Shown one piece after another: positions 44,996 through 55,300 of a DNA stretch of 64,000 bases. The position numbers and the translations under genes are program-made. Position 1 is the first letter of the stretch, and the number at the start of each line of letters is the position of its first letter. This DNA comes from Patiria miniata. Lineage: Eukaryota; Echinodermata; Asteroidea; Valvatida; Asterinidae. Below the pieces are notes generated by a model that had not been told where the DNA came from, did no database searches, and was given only the letters and a program-made list of their open reading frames with translations. The stretch is taken from positions 4,526,001 to 4,590,000 of the forward strand of contig NW_024037053.1 of the NCBI RefSeq assembly GCF_015706575.1. The letters are read 5' to 3'.

Positions 44996-45851
44996 ATGTC
45001 AGGTTTGGAGAAGGATGCTGCCAAGATGCTAGTGATTGATGATAGCGACTCGGTGGATGGAGAGGAGTATCCTCTCACCCAGACACAGATGACGAAGCCA
45101 TCAGGAAAGAAAAGGTAAAGATGAAGCTGACATCTGCTCTAGGTTATTGTAGCAAGTCTGCTGGAGACAATGGCCAGAAATTCCACCCAGTTCTCTCTCC
45201 CCCCCCCCCCCCGCCCCTTCCTGCCCCCCATCCCTTAACTCTCCCTACCCCACAACTCACCTCCCTTAAAAATCCATTGTATCAGAGTATTTCTTATGTC
45301 TTTAGCAAAACTATGTGTCAACACTTTTAAAATGTGAACAATAATAATTTAATAATTATATTTACTTACAAAGCCGTCTGTGTAATAATAGGAAAAATAA
45401 TGGTTATTTTCTCCTATTTCCATTTTTTTCCCTTTGATAAATGCTTCTATTTCTTATTGTAATTATTGCCTACTTCATATTGCCTCCTTCAAACTTAAAG
45501 CATCTTTCAAGGATCTCAAATGAGGGAAACAAAAGGAATCGTTTCCCAAATGATTTCCAAAGGCAGAGAATCGACTGAAAATCTGTCACAAAAAAGCAAG
45601 TTTGGTATTTTTAACTTTCTGCTAAATTTCCAGTTTTTATAAGAAGTTAATCGTGGTTTATCCCCAAATTCCTTTTGATCATAGGAGAAAGGTTCGGGTA
45701 CGTAGACCACAGGAAACCTGTGTCTGTAGTGGCAAGTCCGTGGTGATGGTCTGTCTTCTCTTTCTCATGGGCTGTGCCTGCGGGACCCTCGGGTATTTTG
45801 TCTTTCAACTGAAGGAAGACCTCAAAAGCATAAACGGAAGAGTGACAAGTT
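44996..45851 (+). CDS. EFCAB14: EFCAB14 alternative N-terminal cassette A (two exons, own ATG and transmembrane helix)
   Basis: Exon A1 (44996-45114) starts at the first ATG and encodes an acidic cytosolic tail (VIDDSDSVDGEEYPLTQTQM, then KPSGKK). Exon A2 (45685-45851) encodes RRKVRVRRPQE, a Cys-rich transmembrane helix (VVMVCLLFLMGCACGTLGYF) and LKEDLKSINGRV. Splice phases are 2 then 1, the same as cassette B (49367-49855), and the TM-proximal LKEDLKSI parallels LKQDLDKL there. A2 can be spliced in frame to the shared exon at 51870, giving a 540-residue protein. No shared exon or polyA signal of its own follows, which argues for an alternative promoter of EFCAB14 rather than a separate gene (inference). 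Confidence 0.8.
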
Positions 45852-46929
45852 GTAAGTATGAAACTAATGCAAAGGTGTAGTTTGGGACCCTGTTCCACAT
45901 ATGCTTGGACTTGCGCGTCTCTATTGGCCAAAACAGGCTAGAAAATCACATTTTCCCCAAAAAGTACTGACCAAAAATCTAAAAACCTAGAGTTACTGTA
46001 AAAAAAAAAATACGACTGCTTGAGGCTTCAAAGTCATTTTGGAATTGACAGTCATTTGCAAAAAGTCATTTTTTGAATGGAACTAGTAAAATAAAATAAA
46101 GGTGTCCTTAACTACACTTACTTAAAAATTAATTTTGTGGTTCAAAAAGTTGGATATGAATTGAACTTGAAGTGGATGTTTTGGCCCTTATTTTATGGTC
46201 TGGCTTAGCAGAAATGTTGCTCATGTGCTAAGCACTATTTGCCCTTAGTCACAGGCACCCTACATCCTATGGTATTTTTGGCTTACTTAGCGATATGCTT
46301 AGCTGTTAGCGCCAACATGGAGAACATACTATGGCAGTCAATTCTTTTATACAGTCAGTTTATTATCTACTCATTGTGTTGCATGTGTTTTAATTTTTGA
46401 TCAAAATATAATTTTACTGATTGATTTTTTTTAATGCTTGTGTTTAAACTGTTTTGTGCAATTGTATGTAAAATACAATGTTACTATTATGAAATAAAAG
46501 ATGTTTAATGTTGCTTTTTTGTGTAATTTATTGTAAGGTGTTTGTGTAAACTTTATTTTTTCAAGGTTCCCATCAAATTCATAGTCCTTCCTTCTTCTTA
46601 TAAACCTTGGGTATTTTTTGTTGTTTTTTGGCATTATCTATCAACAATTTCTTTGCACAAAAAGAAGAATTATATGCACCAAATTTGGCTCCCTAAAAAT
46701 CTCTCCAAGTTTTTCCTCCTTTTGTTCATGACCTTACATTTCCTGATAAAAAATGCTTGCCTTCTGCTCCCAAATATCTTGCCTTAAAAAAAAAACAGGA
46801 CCAATTAAAATAGTTCGTTTCCTTCAATTTTATTTTGTTAGTTTTGGGGAGAGGAACAAAATCAATCCTCTAAAAAAAATTATCCACCAGAACTTTAGTG
46901 AAGTTTTGCTTGGCTTCATTCCATCGACA

Positions 46930-47165
46930 GAGGGCGGTATTTTATTCGACCAGTCGTCGATTCGATCGCCATGATCGCGATAATGTTATTTTTACGTGCA
47001 TTTCGCGCGCCGTTTCACCTGAAGGAGCACAAACTGTACGGTCATAATTGGTGCCTATGTGACATCAGAGGAGTTTACCCATCGATTGTGCTGTGGAAAA
47101 TTTCGCTGCCAATTTTCACGATTTTCTTGTTGAAAATGATGGTGAGTCAAATTATGTGTGATTAA
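46930..47165 (+). promoter_or_regulatory. CpG-rich segment, candidate promoter and leader exon for cassette B
   Basis: A CpG-dense stretch (GTCGTCGATTCGATCGCCATGATCGCG, TTTCGCGCGCCG) ends at a good donor, AAAATGATG|GTGAGT, near 47140. A 64-codon frame crosses it (MIAIMLFLRAFRAPFHLKEH...) with no recognised relatives. It most likely is a 5'UTR exon that splices to the acceptor at about 49212 (inference). Confidence 0.4.
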
Positions 47166-47281
47166 AAGCTGTACGCTGCTAATTAATGTGCATGATGGGG
47201 GTGATTTAAGATCATATTTGTAACGAAAATTTTGGATAAAGTGAGCGTTTGAATTAGATCATGAAGTCCAGTTAAAATCTT

Positions 47282-48269
47282 GGGGGGGGGGGGGGGGGTA
47301 GCTGGAGTTACCCAGCCCTGAGTTTTATCATTGGGTTGTCATCTAGGGCTGGAGCGCATTTTTCTCAAAACTTGTTGTAGTATTTGCAAAAAAAATTTGG
47401 AAAATGTTCAATTTTGTCCCCGTTACACACTAATTGCAACTGCAACTCGCCCCAAACTTGCCTGGAATAACCATTACACAGGTCCTTGAAGTAAAAAACG
47501 ATCCACGATGAAGATTCAGCCTACAATTGCAGTGAAAACAGGAGGAATAACCGCTAACTTGACAACCTTGCTGGATTGGCCAGGACCGCTATTGGTTTGT
47601 GCACAAAAAAAATTGTGTACAATGAATGGCGGTCGATTAACAGGCACAGAGAGCGATCGCTGTCAACTACTCGTTTTTGCCGGCTGCGCTGGCTGTTGGC
47701 GCGTGACGTCACGCGGAAGCGTAACACCCGATGACTGTTTCATGCACTAGTATAAGGTTTACCACTCGCATCACAGCTTTGGTACTGGAACCGCAACCAA
47801 TAGTGCATGAAACAGTCATCGGGTGTTACGCTTCCGCGTGACGTCACGCGCCAACAGCCAGCGCAGCCGGCAAAACCGAGTAGTTGACAGCGATCGCTCT
47901 CTGTGCCTGTTAATCGACCGCCATTCATTGTACACAATTTTTTGTGTGCACAAACCAATAGCGGTCCTGGCCAATCCAGCAAGGTTGTCAAGTTAGCGGT
48001 TATTCCTCCTGTTTTCACTGCAATTGTAGGCTGAATCTTCATCGTGGATCGTTTTTTACTTCAAGGACCTGTGTAATGGTTATTCCAGGCAAGTTTGGGG
48101 TGAGTTGCAGTTGCAATTAGTGTGTAACGGGGACAAAATTGAACATTTTTCCAAATTTTTTTTGCAAATACTACAAGTTTTGAGAAAAATGCGCTCCAGC
48201 CCTAGATGACAACCCAGTGATAAAACTCAGGGCTGGGTAACTCCAGCTAGGGGGGGGGGGGGGGGGGGG
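47282..48269. mobile_element. Nearly 1 kb near-perfect palindrome
   Basis: Arms 47282-47749 and 47801-48269 are almost identical inverted copies, including poly-G ends, GTAGCTGGAGTTACCCAGCC and GCGTGACGTCACGCG. The spacer is about 51 bp. Both arms contain the same 80-codon frame (MKIQPTIAVKTGGITANLTT...) at 47508-47750 (+) and 47740-48042 (-), the only differences being a few substitutions. It has no transposase, so it is a fold-back element or a recent inverted duplication. It lies between the two EFCAB14 cassettes. Confidence 0.92.
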
Positions 48270-48321
48270 TTGTACGTGATTGAAGGGGCAGGTCATGTAC
48301 CTACATGGTAATGTTTACGTC

Positions 48322-48690
48322 ATTACCTGGTTGACTAACCCACTTGTGTGGCCGCGATATTGCTGCGCTGTATCTCTGGCCACATGCCAGGTCCTCCAGT
48401 TCTACTGAGGAGTTTATTCCAAACACTGGCGCACCCTTCTTTTGGCATTTTTTACATACCAGTGTATGGTCATGATGGTTGTATTCTATGATTTCTCATC
48501 TTTTGCCCTCCGGGTAGATAAGGTAATCTTTCTTCAAATTTTTCGAGTAATTTAGCATCTTTCTGGAGTCCATATGCGCCAGTGTTTGGACTAAACTCCT
48601 CAGTAGATTGGGAAACCAGATGTGTGGCCTAATGTACAGCGCAGCAATATGGAGGCCACACAAGTGGGGCTACTGGTTGACGTCATGAAA
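48322..48690. mobile_element. Fold-back element next to the large palindrome
   Basis: The left arm (CCACTTGTGTGGCCGCGATATTGCTGCGCTGTA ... CTACTGAGGAGTTTATTCCAAACACTGGCGCA, in part) is repeated inverted at 48580-48690 (TACAGCGCAGCAATAT, GGCCACACAAGTGG). Divergence is higher than in 47282-48269. No frame. Confidence 0.8.
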
Positions 48691-48962
48691 AATATTATGA
48701 ATCTGAAAAAAAAACACCATTGCGACGTCTTTGTTCATCATATTTAAATACATTAATGGTCAGTCATTGCATATATATCGAGAAGAAGGAATGTTAATTT
48801 GTGACAAGGAAACATATTCATTATTCACTTTTCATTTTTTTACGGGTGTGTGCAATTTTTCGTGAGTCCCACATCATAAAGTTAGACTTGATATCCTTAA
48901 CTTACCACCAAAGTGGATTCTGAATACTACATTCTTTCCATAAAATGTGTGGTGACTTTTAT

Positions 48963-49093
48963 AAGCACTCAAAACCTACACAAAGTAATTTTAACTATCG
49001 ATGAAATTTGATTTAATTAACCATCTTAAGCACTCAAAACCTACACAAAGTAATTTTTAACTAACGATGAAATTTGATTTAATTAACCATCTT
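48963..49093. repeat. Tandem duplication of about 65 bp
   Basis: The unit AAGCACTCAAAACCTACACA...GATTTAATTAACCATCTT occurs twice head to tail with three or so differences. Confidence 0.93.
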
Positions 49094-49212
49094 CTGTCAC
49101 TCAGATAATTTTGCCATTGATTTAGGATTTTAGGCCTGTCTGTTTTAAATTTTTAATTTTTTTGTCCATATGTGGTGAGGCATTCCATTAATGACATGTT
49201 TTGTAACCACTA

Positions 49213-49366
49213 GGTGCATCATGTGACAGGATTCTCCAGATTTCCAAGGTGAACCGCACAAGTCGGGGTTTTCCAGCACCGAGGGCTGTATCATCATTCC
49301 GCGAAACTGGAGCTACAGAATTCCAACCCCGGCCTGGTGCCGGGCCGGACTAATGGCGTTAAGAAG
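49213..49366 (+). promoter_or_regulatory. EFCAB14: EFCAB14 cassette B 5'UTR segment with two short uORFs
   Basis: An acceptor (TAACCACTAG) at about 49212 would begin this untranslated segment. It contains a start-stop pair (ATGTGA at 49221-49226) and a six-codon uORF, ATGGCGTTAAGAAGATGA (49353-49370). The uORF's stop overlaps the main ATG (49367-49369) as ATGA. Confidence 0.55.
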
Positions 49367-52300
49367 ATGAAAAAGAGGAAGGAGCTAGACGCCCTCCTCA
49401 TGAACACCATGAACGTTAAGAAGCTCGGCAAGGGTTCCGGCAGCGGTAAGGAGGGTCATGAACTGCTGCGTAACGAGGACAGCTGGGACTCCAACTCCAC
49501 GGAAAATGACGAATTCTTTTCACCACCGAGAAGGCTAACAATAAGAAAGTAAGACATTATGTGAATCGAGAAACCTCAAACCAGTTATTCTCCAAAATTA
49601 AATTGCTGATAACATATATTTGCCATACATGTGCAACACATTATTTTTCTTCCGGAATAAATTTCCTTTTTATGAATTTTGTTTTCTTACTTTTTTTCCC
49701 CCTCAGACCTCCTAGATGGCGTTTCTGTGCCACCAGTATCCAGTTATGCGTCTTTGTTGTCATGGTGGCTTGTATTGTCGTCACCGGCGGTCTGGTCTGG
49801 ATGCATCTTGATCTCAAGCAAGACTTAGACAAGTTGAGATTGCGAATCGCAAAAGGTGACCCCTAATCCTTGTGAAAAAGTCCATTATGTGATCTTGTTC
49901 AATAGGGACAATTTTTTTTAACAACCTTAACCCTCCAAGTATTTTATTTTAACTTACAGTAAGAGGGGGAAATCGCTGTGAAAGTTCAAAAACGGATAGA
50001 CAAATTCCCAAAAAGTGCATAATGTCTTTTTCTAGAGTGGAGAAAATCATACCAAAAACTGACAAATTATGCATGAAAATTAGGCATGCGATGAGACATT
50101 ATTCAGTAATTCTTTGTCACGTTTATCCACGCTGTTTGTTTAAGCAATGGTTTAAGCGACGACTTGGTTTGCGTGTGTTTTGTACAATACCCTTTTTGCT
50201 CGTAATTCCATGGTTACTTTTGAATTTCCACTATGTAATAATACCACATGACCTTGCAACAACTGATAGCATAAGGCCAAAAAAAAAAAATAGTTCTGCT
50301 TCCGGTTAGCCTACCTACCCTATTTTGACCGCCCCTACCCTAAATTTTTTTTTGGGGGGGGGGGAAACGAGGGAAAAAACCTGAATATCATCAATTACTA
50401 CCTTTTACCCTTGACTACACGTGGACACCTCCATATGATTGTACACAAAAAAGTGCCCCCCCCCAAAAAAATTCCTACCTACCCGATTTTCAAATGCCAT
50501 GTCAGAACTATTTTTAATTTTTTTGTGGCCTAATGTGCCAATTTCCTTGTCGTTAGATGACTGTATGGGGTAAATGCATTGTATGTACTATGTATGTTAT
50601 GCCACTGTGTGACACAAGCCAAAAATGTAGTGTGGTATGCGACCTCGGGCGTCCGTGTTAAAAGTGTCTTCTCAACCTTTGTACATGTGCTTTGTAGTGT
50701 TCTATTTATAGACCTGAAGCAGTTTGACCTTTGACCTTATGCTAACTTATGTTGATTTATGTAAATTGCATACTCTACATATGTTTTTGTATGTAAATGA
50801 ATGAAAATTCTCGGGTACCAGGCTATTTTTTGAACCTGTCTCGTTTTAGTCAAAGTCTAATATCTGCACTTCAGGGTCTATAAAATTTTACTATCGCGAG
50901 TTATGATTTTATAAAAATGTTTTGATGCAGTTTTAATACAGTTGTTGCTTTTCAATGTAAACAGAAGGACTTTGTACCTCTGCTCAGTCAAAGACATGTT
51001 CATTTGTATATAACAATGTATACATTCATGTATATTTGTTTTCATCAAATTTATTCATGCTAAGTGTTCTAATATGTGTGCATGTTTTAAAAAAAATACG
51101 AAATTATTTGGATTGTCGAATTGTAAATAATTGACTAGTTAATGACATCTGTTGTGTCTACATGATCATGGATTTGTGTTGTACTAAATTCAACAGAGCT
51201 GCAGCTGCCTAAATAATGTCATGATATCTTTGCTGTCAATTTTAATACCATGATAAGCTTGAGGGAAATGATCAGTTTTGAAGAGGCATCAGTGTAAGCC
51301 AAATTCACACACTGTGCGTTGTGGCTACATTTGGTAAAAGATAAACTGTTTGATTAAACTTGACATGTGCTACATTGTATTAAGTACAGACAGTATTAGT
51401 TTAAGTGCCATATGGCAAAAACATTAGGTGGATGCACAATTTAGTCCAACTTGTATCAGCCTATTTGAGATATGGCGGACACAATAGGAGTGCGCTATTT
51501 GGTTTTGGTAAACACGAAAGACTTTACCCAAATCAAACAGCGCCCTCCTATAATGTCCGCCATGAAATAGGCTAATGGATTGAATGTCATATCACACCTG
51601 TATGTCGATTTCCGTTGTCACATCACCATTTAACGCAGATTTTGCCGTACTGACAGCGGTCTCTGTGAAATTGATGCCTCTGTTAGAAATTTACTAAGCG
51701 CAGAAAATATTTGCCTAGCCAGAACAGGATACCAGCCAAAGTGTCCTAGAATTAACATTGCTTGTGACTGGTACCCCACTGATTTGTGCTTAGCACATTA
51801 ATTAATCTGCTTAGCCTCTTTGTAAAGTTGGGCCCAGGAATAACTGGTCTTTCTTGTATGTTGTTTCAGTGGAATCTGAATTGGACACCTCGAAGGACCT
51901 AGCATCGACAGTAAGCACGCTACAATCGAAGATAGAACAGTTACAAAGACTCCCAGTGCAGATAAGCAGTATTACTAATCAGGTAAATTCACACTACACT
52001 GGCACTGCTGTGTTTCGCACCGCTGTGTTCCGCACCGCAGTGTTCTGTGTCACATCACGTAGTACGCACCACACACACGCCAATCTCCATATAAGGGGAT
52101 TTTTAGTACTACTCGCGAGAGGCAAATACCATGAACATAGCTACATATGTAGAGGGGCATTTCACAAAACATAAAATAATCTGTCGAACAAAATCATTGG
52201 AAATTTACAAGTTTTGACTTTTTGACCGAAAGGTATTTATAAATGGGAATAAATACGTTCTTGGTTGGTGTTAAACTTTATTGGCCTCCAGGCTCCAAGC

Positions 52301-55300
52301 CGGTTTTAAACATACTCGTTTGAAACTGGCCAAGCACATATTTATTCCCTTATTAAGAAGTTGATTTTGGGAAAGAGGTTGATTTTGAAACTTTGCTTCA
52401 GTTTGACTGTTTGAATTATGAATTTGATTTCAGATTGGTTACCTGAATTTAACGTATAGCCAGCTCCAGGCCAAATTGAAAGCAGTCAAGAACGAGATCG
52501 ATAATCAACCCGCTGTCGGTAGTGAGAGCTTACAAGCCTTACAACAGGTAAGAAGGCGCAATATTCGAGAGAATATTGCTTCTAAAGCAGAATTGTGCAG
52601 TTAATTTCAACCGTGCATTGTTGGAGCTAAATACATTTTTACTTAATCTGTATCCCATTAGCAGAATGCATGATGAAATATCAATGCCAAATTGTGTTCC
52701 TATTACCTGTCTGATGTTGATGTTGAGAGTTTCAACGTTTCTTGTTCTTTTTCACGAAACCAATGAATTACAGTTCACAAACTGAGCAAAGTAAGACCAA
52801 AATTGTATCTTAAATTTGACTGCATGCCAAGATATCAAGCTGTCTTGCAAAATCTCAGTTTTTATTTTTACCTTTTAGGATGAAGTTCTAGGCTCAATGC
52901 AACCCTTTTGTGATATTTCTGTAACATTGTCTTTCGTACTAGAAGCACTCATCTTCGTAACTTTTTTTTTCCACACAGTCAACAGCACAGATCGGCAGTA
53001 CGTTACAGGGAGTACAGAGCCTACAGACCCAACACACAGGGCAGATAGACACACTCACCACTTCCCTTCAACAGCTGCAGGTAGGAGGCATAGACTAATC
53101 CCAAATCCCACAAAATCCATCAACTTTTGAAGGGTTTTGCGGGATTGAGGAAGGTAGAGCCCAGGCACTGTTACTTCACACACGGCTTGATAAGGGTCCC
53201 CACAGTCAAGGAAAAAAACCTGGTAGTTCCTGGAATCAAAGCTACCATGGAATGTCATGGACAAGTCATCAAACTTCATTTTAAGATTTCCGTGGGAAGC
53301 CTGCTTGCCTCTTGACATTTGAAGTGCAAAGAGTGTGCCATTTGCTTCATGCAAAGTGGTAGATTTTGGCAAATTTGGGAAGTTTCTTGTCAAAAAAAAA
53401 TGCCTCAGAAGTTATGCAAAGAAAATGTCTTCAGTGTATCCCTCAATTTTGGTTTGGGCCCAACCAGTTGAACCTGACAAGTAGGTATATGCCAATCGTG
53501 TCCCATTTGCCTACTTTGAAGCAAGAGTTAAGAGTTAATCCCACTTCTGCCACCAAAAAATTAACAATGCATGATAGATTCAGTATATTTCAGTAGGCCC
53601 TTGTATCCACAAAAAGCACTTATCCAATCGAGCCAAATCAGACAATTTGTCTTATTTTTTTGTACTTTCAGACAAGCCTCACAGATCTGCAAGGCAATGT
53701 GGGCAAGTTGCAGCAAGCACCTTCAGTGCCTACGCCCGAACCCAACGATCCCGCTTCTGGCACCAATAATCCTAGTAGACTCTCAAATATTGAAACAGCA
53801 GTCCAGTCACTACAACAGGTAAGTAGACCTTACCATATGGATATCTTAGCAGGTTTGAGGCCCGGCTGTCAGTCAAACAGTGTGCATTGACCAATTAGAT
53901 CAGGACTTTGATCAGGTGACCATGATCAAACTCAGTCACAAGCATTTTGAGGAATGTCCTCAAACCAAAAGTGGGCAGGGCTTAAGATGAAATCGGGAAC
54001 AGTCTATTTCTAACGTTAAGGTGCTAAATGAAAGAATTTCTGAAATTATGTTTCATATTTAGGAACAAGAGGCAACGTTTTCTGTCGTCACAAAGCTTAA
54101 CAGCACACTGGTTTCTGTTGGACATTGGAAGCAAGCCCTTATGCCGCGGATAGTAGCTCTAGAATCAACGCCTCGCACCAGTGATCCGTCCGACAGTGCC
54201 TTGGCCGAAAAAGTAGACCAACTACAGTCACAAGTTAACACTTTGGTAGGTGCAGATCTGTGGATCTTGGGTGAATTATTTCATGGACACGCTTTGTGAA
54301 AATGGTCTTTAATTTCTTACGTTGAGGTTGGGGTTTTTAAACAAAATTTTATTGATATGCCTTGTTTGTGCAGATGAGCAGCGTTCAAAGTCAGGCGCAT
54401 GATCCAGAGACGGGGCAACAGACACCAAATCCCATAGAAAGTGACACACCGACAGACTGGAGACATGACATCGAATCCGAGATCCAAGCAATACAGAAAC
54501 GATTAGACCAGGCAAGTCAAATTAACTTTGAATAAGTCTAAAAACTATTAAGTTTAACCAAACCTTGAGTAAATCTTAACTTTTTGGTGATAACCGTTAA
54601 AAAAAAATCCTAAAATCACGTCTCTTCCCTTTCTTTTCTAGCTCAATCCACAAGATCTCAACAACAATCTCCTGAACCCCAACACGACCCGTGGCATTCA
54701 GCATCAGATAGAGCAGTCGCTGTCCATCTTCAAGAAAGAAAACTTGAAATCGGTGGACGACCTGAAACAGGACAATCAGGCCATCTGGGGCAGGGTGTAT
54801 CAACAGCACAGCGATATTGCTGAACTGCAGAAGGAGGTCGATGCCTTGAAAGTCAGGGTACAAGACCTGGAGAATGAGACAGGTAACTGTAATAGTGAAT
54901 AGGCTTAGACTGGTACCTCAGCAGGACACACGTCTGAAGGACTATAATACTAGAAGTGATCTGGTCTCCTTCCAAGAGAAATAATGATTATTTTCTTCCG
55001 AATCTGTGACTCTCTTGTTTTCTTTCCATTTTCTGTTTATCCTCTACATCTTTCGTCGTAGCCTGTTTACCTTGAGTGAATTTCAGTCTTGCTATAGACA
55101 ATTGCCATTAAAAAATAACCTCGGTTTCTTTGGAATAAGTTAGCTTTTTGAAGCCATTTGAAGTTACCTTTTTTTGATACATGTATTTGTCTTTTTGTTT
55201 TAGGACATGTGCCAACTGCTTTCCACTTGACAGGTGTGTGAAATTGTTCAATTTATTTTTTGTTGTTGCTATAAAGTTTTAGCTAAAACTAATAACAGAG

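Noticed and set aside
45653..45880. Independent small membrane protein gene at the EFCAB14 cassette A TM exon
   Set aside because: The exon has a clean acceptor and donor whose phases match the EFCAB14 shared exon. The apparent extra codons on both sides are intron read-through. I could not fully exclude a separate gene without transcripts.
46971..47165. Small 64-codon protein gene (MIAIMLFLRAFRAPF...)
   Set aside because: No relatives recognised. The frame runs through a good splice donor at the end of a CpG-rich block, so a 5'UTR exon is more likely.
47508..48042. Identical 80-codon frames on both strands as a possible inverted gene pair
   Set aside because: They are a consequence of the palindrome. 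There is no recognisable domain, and the frames end inside the element.
49337..49366. Upstream extension of EFCAB14 cassette B (PGRTNGVKK before MKKRKEL)
   Set aside because: The frame opens only with GTG, and the vertebrate protein starts exactly at MKKRKEL, so the ATG at 49367 was chosen.
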